Below, piece after piece: positions 4,605 through 5,296 of a stretch of 5,296 nt of DNA; within the stretch, counting starts at the first letter, position 1; each line of letters opens with the position of its first letter. This DNA is from Microcoleaceae cyanobacterium UBA9251 (GTDB taxonomy: Bacteria > Cyanobacteriota > Cyanobacteriia > Cyanobacteriales > Microcoleaceae), in NCBI GenBank assembly GCA_003542015.1, contig DPLL01000175.1, forward strand, positions 1 through 5,296, written 5' to 3'. Under the pieces are notes generated by a model that was not told the origin of the DNA, searched no databases, and saw only the letters and a list, made by a program, of their open reading frames with translations. A program made the translations under genes and the position numbers.

Positions 4605-5296
4605 ATGAAAGATCTCACTCGTTATCGAAATATCGGCATCTTCGCCCACGTAGATGCTGGCAAAACCACCACCACCGAAAGAATCCTGAAACTGACTGGT
4701 AAAATCCACAAAATTGGTGAAGTACACGAAGGCGCGGCGACGACCGACTTCATGGAACAAGAGCAAGAGCGCGGGATTACGATTCAGTCCGCTGCTACAA
4801 CTTGTTTTTGGAACGAACACCAACTGAACATCATCGATACCCCTGGACACGTAGATTTCACCATCGAAGTCTACCGCTCCCTGAAGGTACTCGATGGCGG
4901 GATTGGCGTGTTCTGCGGTTCAGGTGGAGTTGAACCCCAATCTGAAACCAACTGGCGCTACGCTAACGATTCCAAAGTCGCTCGTGTTATCTACATCAAT
5001 AAGCTCGATCGCACCGGTGCAGATTTTTACCGCGTTGTCAAGCAAGTTGATAAAATCCTCGCAGCTAAACCGATGGTCATGGTACTGCCGATCGGCATTG
5101 AAGAAAAATTTTGCGGCGTAGTCGATTTGCTGACCCGCAAAGCCTGGATCTGGGATGACTCCGGCGACCCGATGAACTATCAAATTAAAGATGTACCAGC
5201 CGATATGGTCGATGATGTCGAAACTTGGCGCGAACAGTTGATCGAACTGGCCGTCGAGCAAGACGACGCTCTGATGGAACAATATCTCGAAGGCAA
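4605..5296 (+). CDS. fusA: Elongation factor G-family GTPase (N-terminal part, runs off window)
   Basis: The first 230 codons of an EF-G-type translational GTPase, which drives tRNA-mRNA translocation on the ribosome; the full protein should be about 670-700 residues. The G domain is complete in its motifs: G1 A14-H-V-D-A-G-K-T21, switch I EQERGITI (53-60), G3 D78-T-P-G-H-V-D84 and G4 N132-K-L-D135. The G' insertion region follows. Start at 4605: MKDLTRYRNIGIFAH aligns with the EF-G N-terminus. Several positions differ from the usual bacterial EF-G as I recall it: HVDAGK rather than HIDAGK, FCGSGGVEPQSETNW rather than CxVGGVQPQSETVW, and NKLD rather than NKMD. Cyanobacteria carry more than one fus-like gene, and this looks like a paralogue rather than the str-operon copy. 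No rpsL, rpsG or tuf is seen next to it. The gene is intact to the window end. Confidence 0.93.
   Translation, partial: MKDLTRYRNIGIFAHVDAGKTTTTERILKLTGKIHKIGEVHEGAATTDFMEQEQERGITIQSAATTCFWNEHQLNIIDTPGHVDFTIEVYRSLKVLDGGIGVFCGSGGVEPQSETNWRYANDSKVARVIYINKLDRTGADFYRVVKQVDKILAAKPMVMVLPIGIEEKFCGVVDLLTRKAWIWDDSGDPMNYQIKDVPADMVDDVETWREQLIELAVEQDDALMEQYLEG

Noticed and set aside
4920..5282. 120-codon minus-strand open frame inside the EF-G gene
   Set aside because: It lies wholly antisense to a strongly conserved G domain and shows no family motif.

Overview
The window looks like chromosomal DNA from a filamentous, Oscillatoriales-type cyanobacterium. Evidence: a cyanobacterial-length NdhB; three complete HIP1 octamers (GCGATCGC at 3057-3064, 3126-3133 and 4182-4189); heptanucleotide tandem repeats of the STRR kind; a Uma2-family protein; and intergenic DNA crowded with dispersed repeats. 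Genus cannot be fixed from this sequence alone.

Layout. 1-191: two adjacent 7-bp tandem arrays; the second makes the minus strand a run of G-tracts ending 7 nt before the first gene. 198-554 (+): ArsC/Spx-type thioredoxin-fold reductase. 632-1060 and 1084-1683 (both -): a GNAT acetyltransferase downstream of a Uma2-family PD-(D/E)XK protein, 23 bp apart, probably co-transcribed. 1684-2146: a repeat-filled gap with an 88-bp tandem, inverted-repeat-bounded element and two further dispersed-repeat pieces. 2078-2108 is the intrinsic terminator of ndhB. 2147-3718 (-): ndhB, a proton-pumping membrane subunit of the photosynthetic NDH-1 complex. 3719-4604: an 886-bp divergent region between ndhB and the EF-G gene. 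It contains a CGATCG-rich stretch, three copies of a short repeat, and a decayed C-terminal piece of a TnpB (IS200/IS605 or IS607 type) gene at 4110-4460. 4605-5296 (+): N-terminal 230 codons of an EF-G-family translational GTPase, cut by the window end.

The genes are mostly independent housekeeping or accessory units rather than one pathway; only uma2-gnat looks like an operon. The recurring theme is repeat invasion. Three genes (ArsC-like, Uma2, ndhB) have open reading frames running upstream through repeats or leader DNA, so longest-ORF starts would add 27, 50 and 71 false residues. I found no convincing new multi-gene system. The most rewarding observation is the TnpB relic, whose zinc-ribbon coding part appears to have been split by insertion of a short repeat also present at two other places in the same intergenic region.
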